A stretch of 64,000 nucleotides of DNA from Gaiellaceae bacterium (GTDB lineage Bacteria; Actinomycetota; Thermoleophilia; Gaiellales; Gaiellaceae). Under the pieces are notes generated by a model. It did not search any database and was not told the origin of the DNA. It saw nothing but the letters and a program-made list of their open reading frames with translations. The stretch is taken from assembly GCA_021323315.1 (NCBI GenBank), contig JAJTCQ010000003.1, forward strand, positions 1 through 64,000. The letters run 5' to 3'. A program made the position numbers and the translations under genes. This document shows, one piece after another, positions 41,246 to 48,953 of the stretch. Position 1 is the first letter of the stretch, and the number at the start of each line of letters is the position of its first letter.

Positions 41246-42711
41246 GCGATGCCCCCGATGGCCCAGTACTTGAGCTCGAGCCACTCGTCGATTCCGTACG
41301 ACGAGCCCTCGCGGCCCATCCCCGACTGCTTCACGCCGCCGAACGGCGCGACCTCGGTCGAGATGAGCCCTGTGTTGATCCCGAGGATCCCGTACTCGAG
41401 CGCCTCCGCGACGCGGTGCACGCGCCCGAGCCCCTGCGAGTAGAAGTAGGCGGCGAGGCCATATGGCGTGTCGTTCGCGATCCGGACGGCCTCCTCCTCG
41501 GACGAGAAGCGCGCGATACCGGCGACCGGTCCGAACGTCTCCTCGCAGCTCATCGCCATCTCGGCGGTTACGTCCGTGAGCACGGACGGCTGGAAGAACT
41601 GGCCCTCGATGCGCTCGCCGCCCACCACGACCTCCGCACCGTGCTCGACGGCGTCCCCCACGTGTCGCTCGACCTTCTCGACCGCGGGCTCGTCGATGAG
41701 CGGCCCGACCTGCACGCCCTCGCTGAAGCCGTCCGCGACCTTGAGCCCGCGAACCGCTCCGGAGAACGTGGCCAGGAAGTCGTCGTAGATCCCTTTCTGC
41801 ACGAGCATCCGGTTGGCGGAGATGCACGTCTGGCCGGAGTTGCGGAACTTGCACGTGATCGCGCCCGCGACCGCCTCCTCGAGGCTCGCGTCGTCGAAGA
41901 CGATGAACGGCGCGTTGCCGCCGAGCTCGAGCGAGATCCTCTTCAAGCCGGGCGCGCACTGCGCCATCAGCAGCTTCCCGATCTCCGTCGACCCCGTGAA
42001 CCCGAGCTTGCGAACCGCCGCGTTCGAGGTCATCTCGACGCCGATCGAGGGCGCATCCTCGGCCGCGCCGGTCACGACCGAGAAGACACCCGGCGGGACT
42101 CCAGCTTCCTGCGCCAGCGCCGCAATCGCCAGCGCGCAGAGCGGCGTCTGCTCGGCGGGCTTCAGCACCATCGTGCAACCGGCCGCCAGCGCGGGGGCCG
42201 ACTTGCGCGTCGGCATCGCCGCCGGAAAGTTCCAAGGCGTGATGCCGGCCGTCACGCCGACCGCTTCCTTCGTCACGTGGATACGCTTGTCGGACCACGG
42301 CGACGGGATCGTGTCGCCGTAGACCCGCTTCGCCTCCTCCCCGAACCACTCGTAGAACGACGCGGCATAGGCCACCTCGACGCGCGCCTCGGCGAGCGGC
42401 TTTCCTTGCTCGGTGACCATGAGCCGGGCGAGGTCGTCCTCATGCTCGAGCATGAGGTCGGCGAGCCGGCGCAGCACCCGTGCGCGGTCCTTCGCCGTGC
42501 GTGCCTTCCATTCCGGGAGCGCCCCCTCGGCGGCGGCGAGCGCCCGTTGAGTCTCCGCCGCGCCCATCCGCGGCACGTCGGCGACGACCTCGCCGGCCGC
42601 GGGATTCAGCACGGGGAAGGTCTCGCCGGAGTCGGCGTCGACCCACTTCCCGTCGAGGTACGCCTGCCGCTGCAGGAGCGGAAGCTCGACCGCGGTCACG
42701 CGGCCAACCAT
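41242..42711 (-). CDS. Aldehyde dehydrogenase (succinate-semialdehyde dehydrogenase-like)
   Basis: 489 residues, NAD(P)-dependent aldehyde dehydrogenase of the GabD-like group. GITPWNFPAAMPTRKSAPAL, FTGSTEIGKLL for cofactor, the general-base Glu in ISLELGGNAP, and the nucleophile Cys in NSGQTCISANR. C-terminal VAPFGGVKQSGMGREG is typical. First gene of the seven-gene operon; ATG 42711 is only 11 bases from the divergent cupin start, so the leader must be minimal (GTG 42699 is an alternative start). Oxidises an aldehyde, perhaps a semialdehyde, to its acid. Confidence 0.9.
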   Translation of the reverse strand: MVGRVTAVELPLLQRQAYLDGKWVDADSGETFPVLNPAAGEVVADVPRMGAAETQRALAAAEGALPEWKARTAKDRARVLRRLADLMLEHEDDLARLMVTEQGKPLAEARVEVAYAASFYEWFGEEAKRVYGDTIPSPWSDKRIHVTKEAVGVTAGITPWNFPAAMPTRKSAPALAAGCTMVLKPAEQTPLCALAIAALAQEAGVPPGVFSVVTGAAEDAPSIGVEMTSNAAVRKLGFTGSTEIGKLLMAQCAPGLKRISLELGGNAPFIVFDDASLEEAVAGAITCKFRNSGQTCISANRMLVQKGIYDDFLATFSGAVRGLKVADGFSEGVQVGPLIDEPAVEKVERHVGDAVEHGAEVVVGGERIEGQFFQPSVLTDVTAEMAMSCEETFGPVAGIARFSSEEEAVRIANDTPYGLAAYFYSQGLGRVHRVAEALEYGILGINTGLISTEVAPFGGVKQSGMGREGSSYGIDEWLELKYWAIGGIA

Positions 42712-42714
42712 AAT
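42709..42714 (+). promoter_or_regulatory. -10 element CATAAT in a 11-base divergent gap
   Basis: CATAAT lies eight bases before ATG 42723 and overlaps the start codon of the divergent aldehyde dehydrogenase. The + strand transcript would be leaderless. Confidence 0.35.
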
Positions 42715-42722
42715 CGAGTCGG

Positions 42723-43073
42723 ATGGAGCCGCAGTTCGTCCGCCTCGACGCCGTGCGCGCCTTCGAGCTGGCCGCGGGCGTCAGCGGGCGCCCGCTCTTC
42801 GGCGCAGGCGCGATGCTGAACCTCATCCGCTTCGAGCCCGGCGCGACCGTCCCGCTGCACAGCCACCCGCACGAGCAGCTGGGCCTCGTACTCGAGGGGA
42901 TGCAGGCGCTCGTGGTGGCGGGTGTGGTGCACGAGCTCGAGCCCTTCGACGCATACGTCCTGCCGGGCGGCATCGAGCACTCGGCGTACTGCGGCCCCGA
43001 CGGAGCGCTTGTACTCGACGTGTTCGCGCCTGTGCGCGACGACTACCGGGAGCGCTGGGAACAGGCGTCGTGA
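42723..43073 (+). CDS. Small cupin protein
   Basis: 116-residue single cupin. First motif PLHSHPHEQLGLVLEGMQALVV with two His and a Gln/Glu position, second motif PGGIEHSAYCG with the third His. Such small cupins are often metal-dependent isomerases, lyases or sensors. Coupled to the following SRPBCC gene by a four-base overlap (GTGA). Divergent from the aldehyde dehydrogenase operon, so possibly part of the same regulon. Confidence 0.8.
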   Translation: MEPQFVRLDAVRAFELAAGVSGRPLFGAGAMLNLIRFEPGATVPLHSHPHEQLGLVLEGMQALVVAGVVHELEPFDAYVLPGGIEHSAYCGPDGALVLDVFAPVRDDYRERWEQAS

Positions 43074-43513
43074 CCCGCATCGAGAGCTCACACCGATTCG
43101 ACGTTCCGGTCGAACAGGGATTCGCGTTCATCACGAACACGGGGAACTCGCCGAGCTTCTGGCCGGGCTATGTTCGCCTCGAACCAGAGTCGAGCTGGGG
43201 CGCGCCAGGCGACACTGCATGTCTTGTCACGCGAATCCTCGGACGTGAGCGCAAGCTCGTGCTGACGGTGACGGCGTTCGAGCCGAACCGGCTCGTCACG
43301 TACACGAGCACGCAACCCGGCCTTCCCGATGCGCGCCACGAGCGCCACTTCGAGCCCGCCGAAGATGGATTCGCCTACCGGCTGGTCGTCGAATACGAGC
43401 CGCGGAGCGGGATCAGGGGTGTCCTCGACCGAATCCTTCTGCCACGCGGGATCAAACGCGCATTTGCGAACACCTTCGCCGCGCTCGACCGCGAGCTCGG
43501 ACGTCGGACCTAG
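43070..43513 (+). CDS. SRPBCC (START-like) family protein
   Basis: 147 residues with the SRPBCC pattern: RIESSHRFDVPVEQGFAFITN at the start, FWPGYVRLEPESSWGAPGDT, ERKLVLTVTAFEPNRLVTYTS, and a C-terminal helix AFANTFAALDRELG. The fold makes a deep hydrophobic pocket for lipids or polyketide-like ligands. Function unknown. GTG 43070 overlaps the cupin stop. Confidence 0.8.
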   Translation: MTRIESSHRFDVPVEQGFAFITNTGNSPSFWPGYVRLEPESSWGAPGDTACLVTRILGRERKLVLTVTAFEPNRLVTYTSTQPGLPDARHERHFEPAEDGFAYRLVVEYEPRSGIRGVLDRILLPRGIKRAFANTFAALDRELGRRT

Positions 43514-43535
43514 ACCGGCGGCACAGACGGCTCGG

Positions 43536-43553
43536 AGGGCGGCCGTCGGCCGC
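43536..43553. terminator. GC hairpin in convergent gap
   Basis: Around gcggccgtcggccgc between the SRPBCC stop (43513) and isochorismatase-like stop (43581) a six-pair stem gcggcc/ggccgc can form. It may end both converging transcripts. Confidence 0.35.
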
Positions 43554-43580
43554 AGACCACGGCCACCCTCCTCGAGGCTG

Positions 43581-44216
43581 CTACACGCCGGCGGGAACGC
43601 CGGCGAGCGCCACCGTCACCGTCGCACACGTGGTCACGGTCGAGACGTTCTGGAGCGCGTAGTTGATCGAGGCGTTGTGCCAGTCGGCGTTCATCGTCGA
43701 GCAGCCGTCCTCGGGCACGACGATGAAGAAGCCCTTGTCGGCGCCCGTGCGGGACGTGTGCTCGATGGACATGTTCGTCCACGCCCCGGTGACGATGATC
43801 GTGTCCCGGCCAAACCCGGTGAGCAGGTTCTCAAGCCGCGTTCCCTGCCACGCGCTCATCCGCATCTTCTGGACGATGAAGTCGCCTTCCTGGGGCTCGA
43901 GGCCCTCGGCCGGCGCCGCGCCCCACGTGTCGCGCACGAGCGCGTTCCCGTCCTTCACACCCTGGAAGAGCGGCGCGTTCAGCTTCAGGCCCGGTGCTCC
44001 CGGCTCGACGATGTAGTGGACGTGGATCACGGGGATGCCCTTGCTCCGGCACGTCTCCGCGAGCGCCTTCACGTTCTCGACGACGTTCTGCTCCTTCGCG
44101 TGCTCGGGTGCGCCCGAGTCTGCGAAGGCGCCCCCGTCGATCATCACGTCGTTCTGCAGGTCCTGGATGATCAGCACGCAACGATCCGCGTCCAAGGTCA
44201 GTGCTTCGTCGTTCAT
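43581..44216 (-). CDS. Isochorismatase-fold hydrolase with Cys-to-Ser active-site change
   Basis: 211-residue cysteine-hydrolase (isochorismatase) fold: Asp19 in LIIQDLQND and Lys117 in VQKMRMSAW are the expected Asp and Lys of the triad. The nucleophile motif, usually TNVCVEST, is TNMSIEHT here, so Ser150 stands in the Cys place. Family members hydrolyse amides or isochorismate; the Ser variant could be inactive, use a Ser nucleophile, or act like true isochorismatases, some of which lack the Cys. ATG 44216, RBS AAGGAGG just upstream, 10 bases after the gluconolactonase-like stop on the same strand. Confidence 0.82.
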   Translation of the reverse strand: MNDEALTLDADRCVLIIQDLQNDVMIDGGAFADSGAPEHAKEQNVVENVKALAETCRSKGIPVIHVHYIVEPGAPGLKLNAPLFQGVKDGNALVRDTWGAAPAEGLEPQEGDFIVQKMRMSAWQGTRLENLLTGFGRDTIIVTGAWTNMSIEHTSRTGADKGFFIVVPEDGCSTMNADWHNASINYALQNVSTVTTCATVTVALAGVPAGV

Positions 44217-44226
44217 ACGGTCCTCC

Positions 44227-45159
44227 TTAGCCCATGTACGGCTCGCGCCGCGGTCCGACGATCGTCTTGATCGCATAGAGCGAGGTCGAGCTCGGGATGT
44301 AGAGCGTGTGCCAGTCCTCGCCGCCCCAGCTGAGGTTCCCGGTGTTCTCGGGGACGAGGATCGTGCCGAGGTGCTCGCCTGCGGCGGAGATCACCCAGAT
44401 CCCGCCCGGCCCCGTCACCCAGACGTTGCCGCGCTCGTCGCACTTCATCCCGTCGGGGATGCCCTCCTCGATCACGCCGGACCCGATGCCTTCGAAGAAC
44501 ATGCGCCCGTTCGAGATCGACCCGTCGGGCGCGGCGTCGTAGACCTTGATGTACGCCCCCGGCGTGTCGTTGACGTAGAAGAGCGTCTCGTCCGGGTTGA
44601 AGCAGATCCCGTTCGGCATCTCGAACTCGTCGCGGCCGACGATCAGCTCCGGATCACCCCCACCCGGCGCGATGCGGAAGACGCCCTGGAAGCCGAGGCG
44701 CCGCTGTCGCGGCTGCCCGAAGCCTGGCATGCGCCCGTACCACGGATCGGAGAAGTAGATCGCGCCCGACGAGTGGACGCAGACGTCGTTCGGGCTGTTC
44801 AGCTCCTCGCCCTCGAACTCGTTCGCGACGATCTCGCGGGTCCCGTCCGGGCTCTCCTTCACGAGCGTGCTCGTGACGTGCTCGCACACGAGCAGGTTCA
44901 GGTCGGCGTCGTACGTCATCCCGTTGCACTTGTTCGAGAAGTTCCTCACCTCGACGACCGTGCCGTCTGGCGTGTACTTGCGGCGAACGTCGCCCGGCAT
45001 GTCGGAGAAGAGGAGGTACTGCCCCTTCGGGTGCCAGATCGGCCCCTCGGTGAAGGTGAAGCCGGTCGCTACCCGCTCGACCTTCGCCCCCTCCTCGACG
45101 AGCTCATAGATGGCGTCCGACTTCGCCTCGATGCCGAGGCCCGTCTCGGTGCTCGTCAC
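44227..45159 (-). CDS. SMP-30/gluconolactonase/LRE-family protein
   Basis: 310-residue six-bladed propeller lactonase family: the metal-binding Glu in FTFTEGPIWH, Asn/Asp in NSPNDVCVHSSG, and NGICFNPDETLFYVNDTPG with further ligands. Such enzymes hydrolyse sugar lactones made by sugar dehydrogenases, or other lactones, with Ca2+ or Zn2+. GTG 45159 is fixed by AAAGGAGG five bases upstream. It is followed by the isochorismatase-like gene in the same operon. Confidence 0.85.
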   Translation of the reverse strand: MTSTETGLGIEAKSDAIYELVEEGAKVERVATGFTFTEGPIWHPKGQYLLFSDMPGDVRRKYTPDGTVVEVRNFSNKCNGMTYDADLNLLVCEHVTSTLVKESPDGTREIVANEFEGEELNSPNDVCVHSSGAIYFSDPWYGRMPGFGQPRQRRLGFQGVFRIAPGGGDPELIVGRDEFEMPNGICFNPDETLFYVNDTPGAYIKVYDAAPDGSISNGRMFFEGIGSGVIEEGIPDGMKCDERGNVWVTGPGGIWVISAAGEHLGTILVPENTGNLSWGGEDWHTLYIPSSTSLYAIKTIVGPRREPYMG

Positions 45160-45192
45160 CGTGCCTCCTTTCGTGGCGGAATGGTCAGTGCG

Positions 45193-45198
45193 ACTCTA
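45193..45198 (-). promoter_or_regulatory. -10 element (TAGAGT) of the lactonase-like gene
   Basis: Minus-strand CGTATTAGAGTC lies 33 bases before the GTG start, closely matching the element upstream of the sugar-binding-protein gene at 7401, and both are followed by an AAGGAGG ribosome site. Confidence 0.45.
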
Positions 45199-45247
45199 AT
45201 ACGATCGGCCGGCGGCGAGGTAGGTGATCATCTGGGCGGAAGCCGGG

Positions 45248-45955
45248 CTAGCGCATCACGACGCCGCCGTTGACGTCGAACGTCGCCCCGGTGACGTAGC
45301 CCGCCTCGTCGGAGAGGAGGAACGAAACGAGGGCGGCGACCTCCTCCGGCTGCCCCAGGCGCCCGATCGGGATGTCCGCGAGCTTCTCGTTCAGGCGATC
45401 GCGAAGCACCCCCCGCGCCAGCGGCCCGTCGATCGCCGCCGGAGCGACCGCGTTGACCGTGACGCCGTACGGCGCGAGCTCGGTCGCCGCACGCCGGGTC
45501 ACGGCGACGACGCCGGCCTTCGACGCCGCGTAGTGGGCGCCGGATCCGCCGCTCGGCGCGAACGCCGCATCGCTCGCGAGATTCACGATGCGCCCCGATC
45601 CGCGCTCGCGCATGGCCGCCCCGGCCACCCGGCAGCCGAGATACGTGCCGCGGAGATTCGTCGCCAGGACGTCGTCCCACTCGGCGAGGTCGATCTCGAA
45701 GAAGGAGCGGAACTCGGTGCGCGCCGCGTTGTTGACGAGCACGTGGACGTCGTCGAGCTGACCGAGCAGCGCCTCCCACGACTCGAGCTCGCGCACGTCG
45801 TGCTCGAACGCCCTGGCGCCGATCTCGTCGCCGACGCGCTCGATCGCGTCAGCGTCGAGGTCCGTCAGCGCGACGTCGTGGCCGTCGGCGACCAGTCGTC
45901 GTCCGATCGCCTCGCCGATCCCGCGAGCGGCACCCGTCACGATCGCAGTCGCCAC
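45248..45955 (-). CDS. Short-chain dehydrogenase/reductase
   Basis: 235-residue SDR: TGAARGIGEAIG, HVLVNNAA, catalytic Ser in IVNLASDAAF, YAASKAGVVA with Tyr and Lys, and GATFDVNGGVVMR at the C-terminus. GTG 45955 overlaps the MOSC gene stop by one base, placing it at the end of the Mo-maturation operon. Its substrate and any link to molybdenum enzymes are unknown. Confidence 0.87.
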   Translation of the reverse strand: MATAIVTGAARGIGEAIGRRLVADGHDVALTDLDADAIERVGDEIGARAFEHDVRELESWEALLGQLDDVHVLVNNAARTEFRSFFEIDLAEWDDVLATNLRGTYLGCRVAGAAMRERGSGRIVNLASDAAFAPSGGSGAHYAASKAGVVAVTRRAATELAPYGVTVNAVAPAAIDGPLARGVLRDRLNEKLADIPIGRLGQPEEVAALVSFLLSDEAGYVTGATFDVNGGVVMR

Positions 45956-46734
45956 TAGCCCGGCTCGACGGGATCACCCACGGCGACGGTTCCGGGCTCG
46001 ACCACCTCGCACCAGACGCCGAACGGCAGCGGCTCACCCGTCGGGACGTCGGCGCGATACGCCCCGATCACGGCGAGCGTGTCGAGGTCGCGAACACCCG
46101 TGTCCGGATCGCGCGTCGTCACGGAGCAGCGGCCGACGTTGTCGCGCACGAGCACGACGGCACCTCCGACTCGTACGCGAGAGCCGATCCACGTGTCCTC
46201 GACGTGCGGCTCGACGGAGTCGATGCCGATCGTCATTCGGAAGCGGCGCCCGTCGACCGGGTGCATCCCGCCGGCAGCACGTCGGAGCGCCTCGAGCGAC
46301 CCGGTCGAGACGAGCGACGCTCCGGCCGCAGCCCCGCGGTCGTATCCGTCCCCCTCGCGCTCCGTCTGCGCGACGCGCACCGGCCTCCGGAGGAGCTCGG
46401 ACAGCGCCTCGCTCCACGGTCCGTCGACGATGCGGCCCGTGACGGACCGACCGTAGAAGCTGGTCTCGATCCGCTCTTCCGAGGCGCGGACGTCGCCTTC
46501 GACGGTGGAGCCGTCCGGGAAACGAAGGAGCAGGCGCCCGTCGTCGACGACCGGGCGTACCGCCAGAAGCCCGGGCATGCGCTTCGCGTTGACGAGAGCG
46601 CCGGTGTCGTCGACGAGGTAGAAGCGGCGGTCACCCCGAATGCCGGTCGCGTCCAGCCTGATCTCGTCGACCGTGGCGAGCCGCATCGACTTGACGGGCG
46701 TAAAGGACAGCCCGGCGACGCGCGGGATGGCTAT
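45955..46734 (-). CDS. MOSC-domain protein, mARC/YcbX-like
   Basis: About 259 residues with MOSC N-terminal barrel (VAGLSFTPVKSMRLATVDEI, GIRGDRRFYLVDDTGALVNAKRMPGL) and MOSC core ending in VGRCSVTTRDPDTGVRDLDTL. The Cys before TTRDPDTG matches the Mo-ligand Cys of mARC and YcbX, which reduce N-hydroxylated compounds. No ferredoxin domain is attached. The start is unresolved: no ATG, GTG or TTG precedes the first strand. ATA 46734, overlapping the XdhC stop as ATAG, is given; CTG 46710 is the only common alternative and would cut the first strand. Confidence 0.72.
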   Translation of the reverse strand: MAIPRVAGLSFTPVKSMRLATVDEIRLDATGIRGDRRFYLVDDTGALVNAKRMPGLLAVRPVVDDGRLLLRFPDGSTVEGDVRASEERIETSFYGRSVTGRIVDGPWSEALSELLRRPVRVAQTEREGDGYDRGAAAGASLVSTGSLEALRRAAGGMHPVDGRRFRMTIGIDSVEPHVEDTWIGSRVRVGGAVVLVRDNVGRCSVTTRDPDTGVRDLDTLAVIGAYRADVPTGEPLPFGVWCEVVEPGTVAVGDPVEPG

Positions 46735-47480
46735 TCGACCTCGACGTGGATGCGCTTCCTCGCGTCCTTCAGGAATCCGCCTTCGCGCTGGCCGCGCACC
46801 GCGAGGATCTCCGCGAGGATCGAGAGCGCCGTCTCCTCCTGCGTGTCGGCGCCGATATCGAGGCCGCACGGGCCCATGATCCGCTCGAGCGCCGACTCGT
46901 CGACGCCGGCTTCGAGGAGCCGCTCGCGGCGGCGCTCCTGATTGCGCCGCGAGCCGAGTGCGCCGATGTAGAACGCCTCCGTCTCGAGCGCTCCGATCAG
47001 CGCAGGCTCGTCGAACTTGTCGTCGTGCGTGAGCACCACGATCGCGGTCTGGTGATCGGGCTGCACCTGCGCGATCGCCTCGGCGGGCCACTCGACGATG
47101 AGCTCGCCTGCGGACGGGATGCGCTCGGTCGTCGCGAACTTTCCTCGCGCGTCGGCGACGATCGTGTGCCAGCCCAGCAGCCTGGCTCCCCTGCACATCG
47201 CCTCCGCCGTGTCGACGGCGCCGTAGACGAACAGGCGCGGCGGCGGGCCGTACCACTCGGCGAACACCTTCGTGCCGTCGTCGAGCGTCAGCAGCTTGTT
47301 CCGCCCGCGCCGGATCAGCTCGTCGAACTGCGCGACCGCGTCGTCCAGCCCCTCACCGATCGTCTCGCCGGACTCGAGCACGAGCACCTTCGCCCCGACA
47401 GCGCTGCCTTCGACTCCGGTGAAGAGGATCCCGCGCTCCTCGGACTCGCGGAGCTTCGCGAGTCGGTGAATGAGGCTCAC
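46731..47480 (-). CDS. XdhC C-terminal (Rossmann) protein, split XdhC part 2
   Basis: 249 residues. From about residue 80 it is the XdhC Rossmann domain: RLFVYGAVDTAEAMCRGARLLGWHTIVADARGKFATTER, VVLTHDDKFDEPALIGAL, YIGALGSRRNQERRRERL, and GPCGLDIGADTQEETALSILAEI. The first about 80 residues look like a degenerate copy of the XdhC/CoxI N-domain without the SGGCVE motif. XdhC binds sulfurated molybdenum cofactor and delivers it to xanthine dehydrogenase-type enzymes. GTG 47480 overlaps the N-domain gene (GTGA). Confidence 0.87.
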   Translation of the reverse strand: MSLIHRLAKLRESEERGILFTGVEGSAVGAKVLVLESGETIGEGLDDAVAQFDELIRRGRNKLLTLDDGTKVFAEWYGPPPRLFVYGAVDTAEAMCRGARLLGWHTIVADARGKFATTERIPSAGELIVEWPAEAIAQVQPDHQTAIVVLTHDDKFDEPALIGALETEAFYIGALGSRRNQERRRERLLEAGVDESALERIMGPCGLDIGADTQEETALSILAEILAVRGQREGGFLKDARKRIHVEVE

Positions 47481-47788
47481 TCGACCCTCTCGAGGAAGAC
47501 GTCGATCTCGCCGCCGCACGGCAAGCCGACGCTCCACGCAAGATCGTCCTCGATGCCGTACGAGAGCATCTTGGGCGCGCCTGTCTCGAGCACCTCTTGG
47601 GCGTTCTCGAAGACGTCGCTCTCGACGCAGCCGCCGGAGACGGAGCCGCACATCTTCCCCGACTCGGAGATCGCGAGGCTCGCGCCGATCGGACGTGGCG
47701 CCGAGCGCCGCGTGGCGACGACCGTGGCCACGACGACCTTCTCGCCGTCGGCTTTCCAGCTGTCGATCTCGGACAGGATCTCTTTCAC
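47477..47788 (-). CDS. XdhC/CoxI N-terminal domain protein, split XdhC part 1
   Basis: 103 residues equal to the N-terminal domain of XdhC: VATVVATRRSAPRPIGASLAI and the hallmark GSVSGGCVESDVFENA, then GLPCGGEIDVFLE. In most species it is fused to the Rossmann domain in one protein; here it is a separate gene just upstream. ATG at 47788 overlaps the coxE-like stop. A Mo-cofactor chaperone role is inferred from the family. Confidence 0.88.
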   Translation of the reverse strand: MKEILSEIDSWKADGEKVVVATVVATRRSAPRPIGASLAISESGKMCGSVSGGCVESDVFENAQEVLETGAPKMLSYGIEDDLAWSVGLPCGGEIDVFLERVE

Positions 47789-48918
47789 GCTGCGTGCCTC
47801 CTTTCGATGCCGGCCAGCACGGCGCCGAGCTCTTCGAGACTCCGGAGATTATGGCCGGGCAGGAAACGGTCAACGAACGGGAGCGCCGCGCGCATTCCGC
47901 CGGCGAGCGGCTGGTACTCGGGGTTGCCCTTGAGCGGATTGACCCAAACGACGGCGAAGGCCGCGCGGGCGAGCTTGGCCATCTCGCGCCCAACGAGGTC
48001 GGGGTCGTCGCGCTCCCAGCCGTCGGAGACGATCACGACGACCGCGCCACGCGAGAGCGCACGCCTGCCGTAGAGAGCATTGAACTCGGCGAGCGAGGCG
48101 CCGATCCGCGTGCCGCTTCCCCAGTCGACGGCGATCTCGTTCGCACGCGCCAGCGCGGCCTCGGGATCCCGGGTCGCGAGGTCGGGGGTGAGCCGAGTGA
48201 GGCGCGTGCCGAACGCGAACGCCTCGACGCCGGCCCCGGTTCCCACGATTGCGTGCAGGTAGAAGAGGAGCGCACGCGCGTACGCGTCCATCGAGCCGGA
48301 GATGTCGCAGAGCACGACGAGCTTGCGCGGGACGGACTTGCGCGCCTTCCAGGGTTGCTCGATCGGCTCGCCACCCGAGCGGAGCGACTTGCGGCAGAGT
48401 CGGCGAAGGTCGAGGACGTCGCCGCGCGGGTCCGGCGAGCGTCGGCGTGACCTGCGGCGCGGACGGGTGCGAGCGATCGCGGCCATGAGCTTGCGAACAC
48501 GCTCGAACTCCTCGGGCGTCATCTCGGCGAAGTCCTTCTCGCGCAGCAGCTCGTGCCCGGAGGCGCCGAGCTCGTGCGGGGTCGAGGCATCGTCCGCGTC
48601 GTCACCGTCGGCGCCTGCCTGGAGCGTGTCGCCCGTGACGCGGTCGGCCCAGCGCCGCGTCTGCTTCTGCCGAACGAGCGGCGCGACGGGGCCGCGGAGG
48701 AACCACGCGACGAATGCTCGGTCGAAGAGCTCGAGTTCGTCGTGCCGCGAGACGAGCGTCTGACGGAGCGTGAAGTAGACGTCGTCCTGTCGTGTGAGAT
48801 CGACGGTGCCGAGCCCGCGCACGGCGTCGGCGACGCGCCCCGGCCCCACTTCGATCCCCACCTCCCGCAGGACACGTCCGAAGGTGACGACATGCCTGAC
48901 GATGCTGGAGCCTTGCAT
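47785..48918 (-). CDS. coxE: CoxE-like VWA-domain protein
   Basis: About 377 residues. The C-terminal half is a von Willebrand A domain with the MIDAS motif DISGSMDAYARAL, a Thr in WGSGTRIG, and VVIVSDGWERDDPD. The N-terminal half is the CoxE-type helical region, with an Arg-rich linker in between (RTRPRRRSRRRSPDPRG). It works with the MoxR-type ATPase (CoxD) in maturing the active site of CO dehydrogenase-like Mo hydroxylases. ATG 48918 chosen; GTG 48921 is adjacent. Confidence 0.87.
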   Translation of the reverse strand: MQGSSIVRHVVTFGRVLREVGIEVGPGRVADAVRGLGTVDLTRQDDVYFTLRQTLVSRHDELELFDRAFVAWFLRGPVAPLVRQKQTRRWADRVTGDTLQAGADGDDADDASTPHELGASGHELLREKDFAEMTPEEFERVRKLMAAIARTRPRRRSRRRSPDPRGDVLDLRRLCRKSLRSGGEPIEQPWKARKSVPRKLVVLCDISGSMDAYARALLFYLHAIVGTGAGVEAFAFGTRLTRLTPDLATRDPEAALARANEIAVDWGSGTRIGASLAEFNALYGRRALSRGAVVVIVSDGWERDDPDLVGREMAKLARAAFAVVWVNPLKGNPEYQPLAGGMRAALPFVDRFLPGHNLRSLEELGAVLAGIERRHAA

Positions 48919-48953
48919 CACGTTCCGTGACTCTCGGTGTCAGACACCGTCTG

